Positions 10,001 through 21,358 are shown, counted from the stretch's first letter. The stretch is 64,000 nt of DNA from Vitellaria paradoxa (GCA_019916065.1 CM034233.1:40092862-40156861), one strand, 5' to 3'. Notes: generated by a model not told the origin, from the sequence alone. Made by a program: numbers and translations.

Positions 10001-13000
10001 CCTATCATTGCCCCCAAGATTTTTGGTTTTATTTCCCTTGGTATATGAGTTTGCTTCAATACATTAATAACAGCATTTCTATGCTGCTCAGAAGAAATCA
10101 TCAATTCAAGCAAAGAAATCTATGCTGATAGTCTCCTTAACTAATTAAAGATGTCATAATCACTCTTTTTTAGTACCCACATCAATTCGTTGGATTCTTC
10201 TAGTGTGGCTTTTGGAATTTCCTTCTTTTTCCTCTTCTCAAGAGCATACGCTTGTCAAGACCGAGTAGTAAGATCTATCTCAATGGCTGGTTCTTCACTT
10301 GGTTTGTTTGTTAGGGGGGTAAGTCCAAGGGATAGCTTTCTCATCCTTTACTATCAATTGTTGCAACAAAGGAAGTACCACCGAAAGAGTTGGAAGTGTT
10401 GTCAGACTAGGAGATGACGGAAAAGGGGTCGTACAAAATGGCTCCATTTCCTTTGATACTTTAGAGCTAGAAACTTCAGGGACTACAGGCTTGGCTCTGG
10501 CAATCAAATGTGGAAGAGTAAAGACTGGAGTCTTAACCTGTTGATGTGGTAATCCCGACAAGGTAGTAATTCTTGCCATGGACTTTCCTGATAGAATAAA
10601 TCTTACTTTAGGGACAGGAGACATTGCTTGTTATTCCTTGGATGATGAAGCTTCTGGATTAGATGACTTCTTATCTATGCCAGCCATAGTAATAACCAGT
10701 TCATTTGAACTGAATCTTTCTACTTTCTTATCAGTCATCTGTGCACAACAGCCTTGTAATGGAGTAGCAATTTCCATCATACTAACATCTCTGAAAGATG
10801 AGCTCGATGACTCCATAACATTACTCTAGCCCTTGTAACGAATTTGCCTCGGAGGATTATACGGGTTATAGGAAATCTTCAGTCCTTTACCCTTGTTAGA
10901 TGAAAACCAGTTACTTGCAACTGATCTCGTTGAATGAAAGGATGAAATCCAAGGGTTGTACGTCTCTAAAACTGTTAGCTGAGGGGTTGGAACAAAAGTA
11001 TAGGTTGCAAGAGCATGTGTAAAGATGACTCTTTGAGATGAAATAGTAGTGGAGTAAAAGGGTGGTGCGAAGCTGGGATGGACATAGGTCGGTGCATGTC
11101 TATAGGAAGTGCTTTTGGGAAGGGATATGAGGTCTTGTGAAGAACTTAGAAGATGTATAGGGGATCTCGGGATGTAACCGGGTGAATTAGGTGAATAAGG
11201 AATATGTTGTGGTGAAAACGGGGTATATTTCGGTGATCTAATTGAGTTTTCTAGAGATAAGTGGGGTTGAGTTGGGTAATAAGGAGTGTGAATTGGTGGT
11301 TAAAGGGTATACTTAGGAGAGTCTGGATCATAGATCGAAGAGAGTGTAGTATATTCAAGTGACTCAAGGATAGGACATACAGGTTCATCAGACTACTATA
11401 ACATCCGAGACGAATGGGATCCAAGAGTCGAAGGACGCCAGCTTGTGGATACATTGCTACTTAGGGTGGCAACCATACTAGAGATGTGAGAAACTTCACT
11501 GGTCCTGCTTCTTACAATAGTTCCTTTTTCCCCAATCAAATAGGACACATCAAATGCTTCCTCTTGGAACAAAGCATTTACTACTGCATGGTCGGGCAGA
11601 GGATTATTAATGACATTAGGAGTTGCAGGGGCCTGCATAGTTATGAGCCCATTATCTATCATATCTTGAATTTTGTGCTTTAGCGTAAAACAACTTTTAG
11701 TATCATGGCTTGGAGACCCACTGTGGAATGCACAATTTTTTGATATGTCATAATTTCTTAGGAATAGGGGAGTCGAAGCTCTATACAGAAGAGGCTCAAT
11801 CTGTTTAGCAGTCAAAACCTGCTGAAATGCTTCAGTCTAAGTACATGCAAGATTTGAAAAAACCCTTCTATGTCTTGGTGGGAATTTTTGCTGATTATTC
11901 CATTGCCCCTGGGGTGAGCACTATGTAACAGGTGGTGTTGTTGACAAAGAGAATGGGCTTGATGATTTAGGTGGTAAGACTGCTGAAACTTTTGCCTCCT
12001 TTTTACTTCTTTCTTGCTATAAACTCTTTTGGTGGAATTAGTGAACTTGGAATAAGAATCTATCAATCTACCGGAACTTATGCCTTCTTCAATCATTTCC
12101 CCTTGTATAATCAACTCGGAGAACGAATAATGCAAGTTTGTGAACATTCTATCAAAATACAACCCCTTCAAAATCTGTACGAATATTCTAGTAAATTCGT
12201 TATCAGTGAGAGGGGGATCCACTTATGAAGCACTTTTCTGCCACCTGAGGGCATATGCTCTGAAAGTCTCTTTATCTTCTTTCTTCATTGCCATCAAGGA
12301 GCAACAATCAATTGCAAGCTCACAATTATGGTGATACTACTTTACAAAGGCTATGGTGAGCTCCTCCTAACTCTTGATATCCAACGTTGTGGTGAGCTCC
12401 TCCTAACTCTTGATATCCAACGTTGAATGCCACTAAAGAGCTAGACCAGTCAGGCTTTGCTAAAAAAGTTGCATCATTAGAAGATGGTTGTCATTGTATC
12501 CACACAGGGCTCCAGCGTATAACCGGAGATGAGCAATAGGATCACCTGTCCTATTGTATTTAGGAAATTCAGGCATCTTAAACTTTGGTGGAAACTTTAA
12601 ATTGGGAAAGAAGTAAAGATTTTAGAAGTCAGAACTTCAAAAAATGCGAGCATTAGAATAGCTTCTCAGGGCATCTTCAATGCTCCTGATCTTCTATGCT
12701 AAGATAGGGTCAACATGAGAGGAAGTTACTTACTGCAACTGATAAGAGGAAGGACCCAGTTGATAATATTACAATACTGCTGCTAAGAAAGAAGGTGCTT
12801 AGTATATTCCCATGTTTTGGCTCGGATAAGCCGAAAACTGCTCAAGAGGCATGCTTAAACTCAGACACTGCTGAGAAGGCTAAAGTTAAGGAGTTGTAAA
12901 GGTGAAGAGTTGTCTAGGCTGAGAGGTTTCTAGTTGATGATAAGCCTCATATTTTGTGAAATGGTCTTGCTAGTCTACTTTTGAAACTGGGGGCATCTAA

Positions 13001-13320
13001 TGGTGATGTGGCACAGTCTGACTAATTTGAGAAGTGGGAGCATAGGCCATTGCTCGGCTAAGAGCCATTATCAAATTGGCAATTTCCTGGTCTTTAGTCA
13101 GGGGCATCAATGTTGGTCTTATGATACTAGGAATTATTGCTGGCAATGCCCCAAAAAGAGATGGTGCAATTCCACTTGATTGTCCAGTAACAAAGGTAGT
13201 AGCCACAACAGATGGTGTTTCAGTAGTAGTAATAGATGAAAACTCAGTTGTAAGTGCGGGAAACTATAGTGTCAGACTGCCCACCTCAATGAGACTTGAA
13301 CAAGTGGCAAATTCCTAAAT
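10001..13320 (-). pseudogene. Element D gag, decayed
   Basis: Fragments run from 13206-12997 (Pro/Thr/Ile-rich N-terminal part) through 12222-11812 and 11815-11396 to 10624-10295. The 11815-11396 piece has CAFHSGSPSHDTKSC followed by TLKHKIQDMIDNG, the Cys/His knuckle-like block plus LK..I..LI..G motif of Tat-type Gag proteins. The N-terminal capsid-like domain cannot be read cleanly. Gag packages the genomic RNA. Several frame changes and stops are present. Confidence 0.65.
12354..12425. repeat. 36-bp perfect tandem duplication in D gag
   Basis: Two identical units (12354-12389, 12390-12425), each beginning TGGTGAGCTCCTCC, sit inside the gag region. The unit is a multiple of three, so the copy change alone would not shift the frame. 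Confidence 0.9.
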
Positions 13321-13628
13321 GTGACATTAGTTGACTTCAGATATCTCTGCCATGTTCCTATCTTGAGCTCTTATAATAATAGGAGAACAACGTAAACGAC
13401 GAAGTAAGTGGTCGGTAGCAATGATGCTTGTAATGAAACATGCTTTTCATTAAATTTTGCTTTTGGAATTAGCACTTTCTTAATTTTATTCATGGGATTA
13501 TCCTCATTGTTAAGGGAAAAAGTGATGAATATTAATCAAATTAAGAAATTTGTCATTAAAATGCAAGATCATTACCTTTTCCCATTCAAATTATCATTGG
13601 AAGGAAAATTACCAGTGCAAAAATTGAA
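13321..13628. other. D sequence upstream of gag
   Basis: AT-rich, with no supported ORF. The 74-codon plus-strand frame at 13408-13632 has no recognisable domain and sits opposite to D. It ends at the LINE target-site duplication. Confidence 0.4.
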
Positions 13629-14532
13629 ATGAATGTTCACTTTTTTTTTGGGTAAGTAAGTGAATTTAGATTAATGGAAATAGTTACATCTTCTTAGGGG
13701 CTTTCACCTGTGTACTATATAATCTATACACATTACAAAAATGGGATCTCCCAAAGATTACAAAAGGTAATATTTTCAATAGTGGGTTTAATGACATTTA
13801 ACTGTGAAGCCTTCAATCTTACTACTCTTTTAATCTCCTTAAGCAAGCTAGCAAGTGTTGAGGAAATCCCTTTGAAGGTTCTTGCATTCTTTTTTTTGCA
13901 AAATATAGTATATCAAAGCCGACCAGGCAATTTTACTCATGATGTTGGGGAAGTTCTTCTTACTAAATCTGCCCACTGCCCATTCTACTTCATTTTCCCA
14001 AGTTCGGGTACCTTTGTTAATGGAGTAAAGGTTGAGAATAGATTTCCTCGGTTCTCTTCAAAAGGAGCATTGGAAGAAGAGGTGTTTAATGTTCCCCTGA
14101 CTATCTCCACATAAAACGCAAGTAGAGTCCACTGATATTCCCCAACTCTCTAATTTATCCTTGGTGTTCAGTTTGCCATTGATTGCTAGCCATAAAATGA
14201 AGCTAAGCCTTGGAATGTGATTAAGGAACCATAGTAGAGTATGCCACTTTACCTTTGGAGCACGAGTTCTAATGGCTTCCCATGTCGCTATTACATTGTA
14301 CATTTCGTCCTTAGATGTTGTCCAGATGAGTTTGTCATGATTGTGGGAAGGAAGGTAGTCTGGCGAATTCTCATTGATAACTTCTCTTAGTTCCCAAGTT
14401 GTAGGATAAGGCCAACACCAATGCCCATTTGCAATCGCCGTGGAAACTGGCTTCCTTTGAGATTCCAGCATCATATGCTATTCTGGCAGAATATTTAGGA
14501 ATTAGGGGCCCACTAGGATGAATGTTCACTTT
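13629..14532 (-). mobile_element. 5'-truncated LINE with 15-bp target-site duplication
   Basis: ATGAATGTTCACTTT occurs at 13629-13643 and again at 14518-14532, flanking 874 bp. The left boundary on the plus strand runs into a T-tract, which is the poly(A) tail of a minus-strand LINE. The right end is an abrupt 5' truncation. The content is the end of ORF2 (14474-14058) and a 3' UTR. Target-primed insertion explains all of these. Confidence 0.9.
14058..14474 (-). pseudogene. LINE ORF2 C-terminus with zf-RVT domain
   Basis: The frame carries KVKWHTLLWFLNHIPRLSF, LWLAINGKLNTKDKL, then WGISVDSTCVLC and HLFFQC. This is the zinc-binding region that follows the RT in plant LINE ORF2 proteins, with its CxxC...HLFFxC ligands. 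Only this C-terminal part was inserted, so it cannot encode a working RT. The rest up to 13644 is 3' UTR and tail. Confidence 0.85.
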
Positions 14533-16311
14533 ATAAAATAGTGAATCATCCTTATATTGCAAAAATTTTAAAATAATCCTAACTACTCTTCAACTCTATA
14601 ATCTTGAATGATAGCATAATGGAATTTCTCCAACATTTGAATGGGTGTTATAGGTCAACCTTACTGATCAACAATCTTCATGCGTTCTAGCTCAAGTTTC
14701 ACTAGGGTTTTGAAAACTCTTAATTTTAAAAATTTTTAAAAATTCATTAGTGATTCTGATTTAAATCCAGTGGAGTTCCGCGATGAAATTATAGGGAATG
14801 TTTTCTTTGAAAAATTTCTACCCTACATTCAACATAGTTTCGGGTAAGATGTTTTGGAAAAATTTCTACCTTAAATCCGATAGAGTTTTCGGTAAAATGC
14901 TTTGCAAAATCTCTACTTTAAATTATGTAGAATTTTAGGTAGAATGTTTTGAAAAATCTCAACCTTAAATCTAGTAGAGTTTTGGGTAAAAACTAGGGTT
15001 TGTCAAAGTCTTATGTTTGAACTAGGACACATAAGGACTTCTGAGTAAAGATCAAAAATTAGATTAATATGACAAATTCCTTTTGTACAATATGAAATGG
15101 TCTTTTTAGGGATTTAATCCCTCTAGACAAAATTGTGTAAGCTTTAAATCCTATGAGAACAACAATGTGTTGTCTCTTCTAAGATGAAAGAATGGATAAA
15201 TGCAAACACAGTGAACAAACCGGGTAGCACCGCTTTTCTCTAGTGTTTCCTAATAGTAATAGGGTTCTGCGAGGCTCTACCTTATAGCTTTACTATATGT
15301 GACATGAGGTTTATGGCTTTACTTAATGTATCCTAAAAAGGCTAATAGCCAATGGATCTTTAAGCCTCTAGTTCTCCGAAGAAAACCTTCTCAGGTTGGT
15401 GATCTAGCCGGGAAGAATTTTGGTACCCTGTCAGGCGTTTACACAGCCATATCCTAGAGGGACCTATTGACTTCCCTCAACTAACTACAAGGTAGAAATG
15501 GGTTATGTAGAATTATGCTCAATGAAGTGTGAAGTGTGGTGTGTTTGTTTGGAGAAAAACGGGTTTTATGATAGAACACGGAAAGCAGTGAAATATACAT
15601 CTTGTACATATATACTGCAAAACGACCAAACTTTTTTTTTTTTTTGGTAATTACAAAACGAACAAACTTTATATAGTTTATACAATTTATACATGTTAGT
15701 ACATAAACTTAAACAGTTTATACATGTTAAAAGCATCCTAAGGAAATTGAGTATGTATGCTTTGATTTAAGTAATCTAGAAATTATGGGGTGAGATTATG
15801 ACTGTAATGAGAGGAAACTGAGGTTGGACTTGTAGATACAAAATTTGTCCCTAGTGGAGTTGTCAGCTGTTGTGACCGAATCCACGCGTTGGGCTGAAAT
15901 GGGGCACGAGTTTCGTATCTTTATTACAACTGGTGCATCTAAGATCGCCCATATGTAATAGCTTGTGTTTTAGTTTTGAAAAAAAGACCTTGACTATAAA
16001 GAGTAGGAGTTGCCACTTGACGAATTCAAAATCAGTGTGTCAAGAAATCTAAATTTTTATATTTTAACGTGTTCTTAATTTGCAATTTCTTGAAATTGTA
16101 ATAAGAGGCCCATTTTTGGTGACTCCCAACTAGTCTGTACAATCAAAGACAATGAGTTCGGGGGGTCCATTTATGCTCGAAAGCCGATATGTCTGGATTA
16201 CCTGAGGATATCTAGTATCTCTTTCCAATCTCTAGAATTATAATCTCACCGAATAAGGTCTAATTTACTTATATCATAACAAATCAAACTCCAAATGTAT
16301 ATGATGCATAG
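14533..16311 (-). other. Element D 5' leader region
   Basis: About 1.8 kb between gag and the Athila insertion has no supported ORF. It holds a 47-bp-period tandem repeat (14768-14996), a T-tract near 15630 and GGAGTTGCCACTT near 16009. The primer binding site and LTR edge could not be identified. The Athila tandem begins at 16312. Confidence 0.4.
14768..14996. repeat. Degenerate tandem repeat, period about 47 bp, in D leader
   Basis: Four to five diverged units share the pattern TAGAGTTTTGGGTAAAATG followed by a GAAAAATCTCTACCTTAAAT-like stretch. Unit starts are near 14768, 14829, 14876, 14924 and 14970. Confidence 0.7.
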
Positions 16312-17381
16312 TGACCGATCTCAAAATTCTCTCGGGTTCTCTCAAGTGCAAGAGGTCGGTTGTGTCTGTTCTAGGTGAGTCCTAGGTCATCTTCACAGGG
16401 AACAAGGGGGTGCCTAAGTGTTGAACAAAACTTGATTTTGAAAACAATCGCAAAAGTTTTAAAAAGAAAAGATGAAAATCTTTTTGGAGTTTTCAAATAA
16501 GTAATTGAAAATTTGATTGGGAAATAGCTAGGAAAAACAATTCAAAAATTTAAAAGAAATACACTTAAACTAAAAATGTCACACTAAAGAAGTAATCAAT
16601 TCAAACACTTAACCAAATACGTGAATTAATTAAATACTCAGATTAATGAAAATACTTGGTTTTAACCTAGTCCGGTAATGTCCTTGAAGGCTGAATTTGG
16701 ATATGTAAGTACTCAACCTAATTCTTACACCTGTAATATTAGGTTGGTAGATTTGGCGTTAAAAACCCTTTTCATAAAGAATTCACAATTCTAGGTTTTT
16801 TTTTTCAGGTTCGAAATCACCGGAACAGGGAATTGACTTCGATTCACACTAGCATAATCAAAGTTCAACTGTATCACAGGCAATTCGATTTCGAAAATTA
16901 ATCTAGAATTCCGTGCCTTACGTTTTTCAAACTATCCAAATTCCACTCCTCCAATTCAATTACACTCCTAAGTTAAAACCAAGAAAAAAAACCTAACCTA
17001 GCATAACGGAAGCGTAAGAAAATTGATTCGAAAAGAAAAACATCTTCAATGTGCAACAGAACACAAAAACGAACTAAATCGAAAAGGTTTAAAACAGTTT
17101 TTAAAGAAAAATCAATGCAAACTCTGCCTTCGAGCAACACAAAACGAACTTTAAGGATAAAACACAGAGAACATGGAATTCTTATTAAAGATGAACTAAT
17201 ATCTTAAAACTTACACGTAAATTGTATGCGAAAACAAAATCATACTTGAATATTCCAAAGCGAAAAACAACGAGCCGAATCCTTAGTGCAATTCGAAAGT
17301 AAATTTTACATAAAATTCCTGGAACAGAAATTCTGAACTTCCCCTAGGTTTTTTCCGACCGTCCCCTTATCAAAATTCTAC

Positions 17382-17390
17382 CCTTTTATA
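17382..17390 (-). promoter_or_regulatory. TATA box of element A LTR
   Basis: The minus strand reads TATAAAAGG, directly downstream of the GGGCGCCC cluster and about 600 nt from the LTR start. It probably sets the U3/R border nearby. The same box is at 37496-37504. Confidence 0.65.
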
Positions 17391-17465
17391 TTATTACAAA
17401 ATTCAGGGGTAAAATGGTAAAATTACACTCTAAATTTCCTGCTGGACTTGTGCTAGAAGAGTACC

Positions 17466-17790
17466 CATGGGCGCCCATGCTTGAGGTGGGGCGCCCATGC
17501 TTGAGGTGTTTGATGAAGTCCTCAAAGAACAGGCCAAAATCAGCAGGCATGACCCTCCTCTGTGGGCGCCCATCTGATAAAGAGTGGGGCGCCCAAGGTC
17601 AGACAGGGGCGCCCATAGGTCTAGGTGGGGCGCCCATGTTGGCTGCTCTCCAACTGTTCGATGAAAGGCCTCTGAGAACCTGCTCTTCTCCCAAAATTAG
17701 CTCTCTGTGGGCGCCCATCTGCTATAGGGTGGGGCGCCCATGCTTCTGGTGGGGCGCCCATGCTTCTGGTGGGGCGCCCATGCTTCCGGT
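17466..17790. repeat. Cluster of ten GGGCGCCC palindromes in U3 of A 3' LTR
   Basis: Ten copies of the 8-bp palindrome GGGCGCCC, mostly followed by ATG, occur in about 320 bp of otherwise AT-rich LTR. The last three lie in a 20-bp tandem unit (GGGGCGCCCATGCTTCTGGT). They lie about 80-400 bp upstream of the TATA box, where enhancer repeats would sit. The binding factor is unknown. Confidence 0.9.
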
Positions 17791-17988
17791 GCATATTATC
17801 CCACTTTGTTTCCTTGCTCTTTTGACCTTTCTTTTCATCCTCCTTCACCAAGTGAAGCACCAAAACCTACAAAAGTCCAAAAGCACATAAATTAGCTTCT
17901 TTCCTTAAAAGATAAGAGATTTATGTAAATAAAACACCTAAAACTATTCACATTATCATAGTAAGTGTGCATTTTATGTGCTCAATCA

Positions 17989-18001
17989 TACCCCCCAACC
18001 T
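17989..18001 (-). other. Polypurine tract of element A
   Basis: The minus strand reads AGGTTGGGGGGTA directly before the LTR start TGATT. The matching site of B is AAGTTGGGGGGTG. It primes plus-strand DNA synthesis. Confidence 0.85.
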
Positions 18002-18005
18002 AAAT

Positions 18006-18024
18006 ATTGCTAGTCCCTAGCAAT
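18006..18024 (-). repeat. Hairpin beside the polypurine tract (A)
   Basis: ATTGCTAG and CTAGCAAT form a perfect 8-bp stem around a 3-nt loop (GGA on the minus strand). B has the same hairpin at 26519-26535 with a 7-bp stem and AGA loop, at the same distance from its polypurine tract. Confidence 0.85.
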
Positions 18025-20262
18025 GTACGCGATAAAACCATGAGGCATACAAACAATTACTAAAACATACATGACTTACAAATATTTATTCAATGGAAAA
18101 CAAATGAAAGAAACTCTAAACTAATGTGATGTCCATTTTCGTAAGAACACACGGCCACACTTAGCATGTGTGGCAAGCCCTTTAAACCCCTAGGTTCCCC
18201 CTAGTGGACGAGTAAGGTCTCGTGAGGGTTTGCAGTGATGCTACCCACAAACATCTATGGTATGGTCTCAAAGTGATACAGAGTGATTACAATCAAGAAT
18301 AACTCAAGTGCAAGCCCAACAAGGTACAAAATTCAAGTATCATATGTAATTCCCAAGTGCTAAGCATAAAAGCATGGACTATCAAAGTAGGAAAGGCATA
18401 TATGCTAAAGTGTTTCATTCATTCAACACGGTTGCAAGAGCATAAACAGAGCCAGATTTTGACTTCAAATCCTCACAAAGAATAACACTCATAAAAAAAA
18501 AAATTCACTCATTAAGGGTTCACACAGTCCTAGTAGCATAGAATGCTATCCTAGTTGCACATAACCCCCACCAATACGTGAGTGAACTGAATTGACATTC
18601 AGAGTGGACAGCTCATAACCAAAAGTTTCAATGCCATGCAAGAAATCACACCCCACAACCTACACAGGACCACTACGTGCACATACAAGAGTTGCTCACT
18701 TAAAATCCACTAGGTCTTTATTTTGGTTGTAACTTGGCCGAGGGTAATGGTTACCAATGGAAGGTATGGAAATCAAGGCACACGTCTTGGGAAAAAGATA
18801 GTCAAGTGCTCACTAATCCCACATTACTCAATTCCTTTCCAACCCTTAAAGAGGATTCCCACAAGAAACTTATTCAAAACTTACAAACTACTCAAACTTG
18901 GTGTTTGCAACTGTTTTTTTTTTTTTTTTTTTTTTGTTAAGATAAAAACTATACAATATGCATTCCTATTTAAACGTTCGTCCTCTTTCTATACCAAAGG
19001 TCATTCATTTCCAATCCCAAATGCACACTTAGATGTTGAGGCACTTTCACAACCCAAGACATGTGTGGGTAAGGCTTTAAAGTGTGTGAATGGGTGCAAA
19101 GGATGATATATGAGGTGAACCAAAAAACAAAAAAATATATTTCACACACTTATTAGAAGGTTTCAAATTGGTTCCTAGGGAGATTCATGAACAAGAAAGG
19201 ATAAGAAGGCCCAAAGTAGCAAAGAGGGCCTAGTATCATATCCAAAGCTTGCAACAACTCATCAAGTGCCAAGTGGAACTCATGCAAGTGTGGGATGCAA
19301 CCGGTGCATTGGAAACGGTAGTGTAGAACAAATGAGCTTAAATCATGTGCAACCCCTCAAGAAAATAATAACAGGCTCAAAAGCTTACCATAGGGGTATA
19401 AGTCTCAACCTTGTCCGAAAATGCTCAATTAACCACTGTTAATCAAAATCGACTCCTAAGTACATAAGCCTTTCTCCATGATAGTCTAAAATGCACTAGG
19501 TCACAACACACTCAACTAGAACTAAATCCCCTATTAAAACTTGAACAAAAATCACTCCTCATGTGCTCACTCAATTCCACAATCAACCACCAAAAAGGGC
19601 CAACATGCAGGTACAAGTGTGCTAAGTCATGTATGTAAGCTCAAAAATGCTCAAAATTTGAAAAATTTGACAATTTTAGCACAAATGGTCACCATGCGAA
19701 CTCTACCCCCCAACCTAAAGTAAACATTGTCCTCAATGTGAGAACGATGAAGCATATGTGGGTCCGTAGTGTGCAAAGTGAGCAGAAAGATGATGAGCAT
19801 AAAAAGCAATCAATATGTAACACATAAGCCAAGCATGCACCCAAAACAAGAATCCCCATAAGCAATAAAGAACACCCCCCAACCTAGTTTCTACAGCACT
19901 TCCAACAACAACCAACAACATATAGCCAAGTGTTATGCTCAAAATGTAGAAACAGAAGGTAAAAAGGGTGGATATTACCTCAAGAGCTTCCTTATTTGCA
20001 GAAAAGAAAAAAAAACTATACAAGAGAAATGGTTAGAAAGAAAATAAAAGAAAATAAAGGGAGAATAAGACAAGAGAAAGAGTTAGTACACAGGAAAAAA
20101 AATAAGAGAAAAGAAAATAAGAGAAGAAAATCAAACCAAAAAAAAACATAAGAAAATAAAAAAAATAAAACTCTAATCTACTATGTACAAAAGAAACAAA
20201 GAAGAAGGGTTATCCAACACCCTTGTTATCCCATGCATCCACAAATCAACTAGCGGAACAAA
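18025..20262 (-). other. Noncoding 3' domain of element A
   Basis: About 2.2 kb between the env-like ORF and the polypurine tract has no supported gene. Short frames here (18723-19106 plus, 19733-20023 minus) have no family features. A long T-tract (about 18914-18935) reads as poly(A) on the sense strand. The domain aligns, in sense orientation, with 24236-26540 of B and more weakly with 60521-61904 of C. The best block is 18173-18237, identical to B except for one base. Confidence 0.75.
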
Positions 20263-20399
20263 CTACGGGCTGTCCGGGCGAGCAAAATATGGGTCAGGAG
20301 GAGGTGGAGCAGTAGGACCCATAGCACGAAGAGCGACAAGAATCGAATCCAGAGTGACACCCTGAGATTCCAGAAGACGACGCTGGGCAGCTTGCTCCG
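20263..20399 (-). pseudogene. C-terminal piece of env-like ORF of A, cut off by B
   Basis: This encodes the last ~45 residues of the env-like protein, matching the end of the intact copy at 40356. B has separated it from the rest at 28390. The target bases CTCCG (20395-20399) are repeated at 28390-28394. Confidence 0.85.
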
Positions 20400-20827
20400 T
20401 GATTACACTTGAAAAGTGTAATTACAAACTCCACTTTTATATAACTTTTGATGCATTTAAGTAGTTTATTTTGAATTTTTATTATTATTTTCTTAATTGC
20501 AGGTAAAAGGGTAAAATAAGTGAGATTAGCAATGATGAAAGTGGCAGCCGAGGAGAGAAAAAGGGTCCGAAGTTCAAAATAGTTGAAGTGGTGTGCAGCT
20601 GAAGTTCCAGCTCGACACTTTGTCAGTATTTAGACCATAACTTTTCACTCACAACTCGGATTGACCTGATTCTTTTTGGGTTGGAAAGAAGACTCAAAGG
20701 GCTACAACTTTCGTGCTTTAGCCGAAGCCTGAATCGATCGTTTGCGAGGTCAAAATCGCAGTGGAAGTTGAGGACAGAAAGCTGTCAGAAGCAGCAAACG
20801 AGAAGCAGAACTTGAAGAACAAAGTTT

Positions 20828-20866
20828 CTGTGGTCCGGACCACCTGCCAAACGGTCCGGACCACAG
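20828..20866. repeat. Palindrome pair in B 5' LTR (GGTCCGGACC twice)
   Basis: CTGTGGTCCGGACC (20828-20841) and GGTCCGGACCACAG (20853-20866) are perfect reverse complements with an 11-nt loop. Each arm also contains the self-complementary GGTCCGGACC. The same structure is at 26982-27020. Confidence 0.9.
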
Positions 20867-21323
20867 TGTGTTATGCGCGCGCGGCTTCACTCCGTCTTTT
20901 AGGTTTTTCTTTACGACTTCTTTATAACATCTGCTACATGGCCGACCCAAGGGGAGCGCTAGTTTTAGTTCTACATACTTTAGGAACCTCTTTTTCATAT
21001 TTTCAAATACTTTTGATAGTTTTAGAATAGTTTTTTTAGAGAGTTTTCAATTACTAGTCTTGTTCATGGAGTTGTTCGATGTTTGGTTATTCTTCGCTGC
21101 ACTGTTCTTTCATTACGTAGTTTCAGAGTTGCTTACCGTGTAAGTTGACTTTCGTTTCGTTAATTTAATATATGATTCATTATTTTCTAGTGGTAGATCT
21201 AATGTTTATGCTTTCGTTTATTGCTTTCGTTTTGTTTAAAATCATGCTAGCGTAGAAACCCTAGTTCTTGATTCAACGAATCAAGAAAGGGTAGTTTACT
21301 CTGATCTATGGGATGTACATAGA

Positions 21324-21358
21324 CCCTTCGCATGGTTTGCGAAAGCCCATGCGAAGGG
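21324..21358. repeat. 12-bp-stem inverted repeat in B 5' LTR
   Basis: CCCTTCGCATGG and CCATGCGAAGGG flank an 11-nt loop, in the part of the LTR expected to be transcribed. It is repeated in the 3' LTR near 27478-27512. Confidence 0.9.

Larger units (their letters stand above)
16312..17988 (-). repeat. Element A 3' LTR (1677 bp)
   Basis: On the minus strand it begins TGATTGAGCAC after a polypurine tract and ends GGTCA. Its plus-strand start TGACC is preceded by CATAG. Compared with the middle LTR (36426-38082, 1657 bp) it has one extra 20-bp GGCGCCCATG-containing unit and a few substitutions (for example near 16317 and 16370). The 158-codon plus-strand frame inside it is a chance frame through the repeats. 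Confidence 0.93.

Noticed and set aside
13710..14114. 134-codon plus-strand frame in the LINE fragment
   Set aside because: It is antisense to the LINE, covering its 3' UTR and zf-RVT end, and has no features of its own.
16307..16311. Target-site duplication for the A insertion (CATAG)
   Set aside because: No matching copy can be tested on the other side because A' is truncated at 43810 without an LTR.
17466..17790. CRISPR-like spacing of GGGCGCCC repeats
   Set aside because: Repeat units are only 8-12 bp, spacing is irregular, and this is plant LTR DNA.
17414..17890. 158-codon plus-strand frame (and its copy at 37528-37989)
   Set aside because: It reads through GGGCGCCC repeats inside the LTR on the antisense side. 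The two copies differ at the end through repeat-number change, and no domain is visible.
18723..19106. 127-codon plus-strand frame and neighbours in the A 3' domain
   Set aside because: It runs through a long T-tract (poly-Phe), its length differs between the two copies, and it is antisense to the element.
19733..20023. 96-codon minus-strand frame, same in both A copies (39826-40116), hydrophobic
   Set aside because: Sense-strand and short, but B shows no matching open frame at the homologous place. Identity of the two copies only reflects their recent duplication.
20750..21030. 82- and 89-codon frames on opposite strands, repeated at 26904-27184
   Set aside because: They overlap each other inside the B LTR and recur only because the LTRs are nearly identical.
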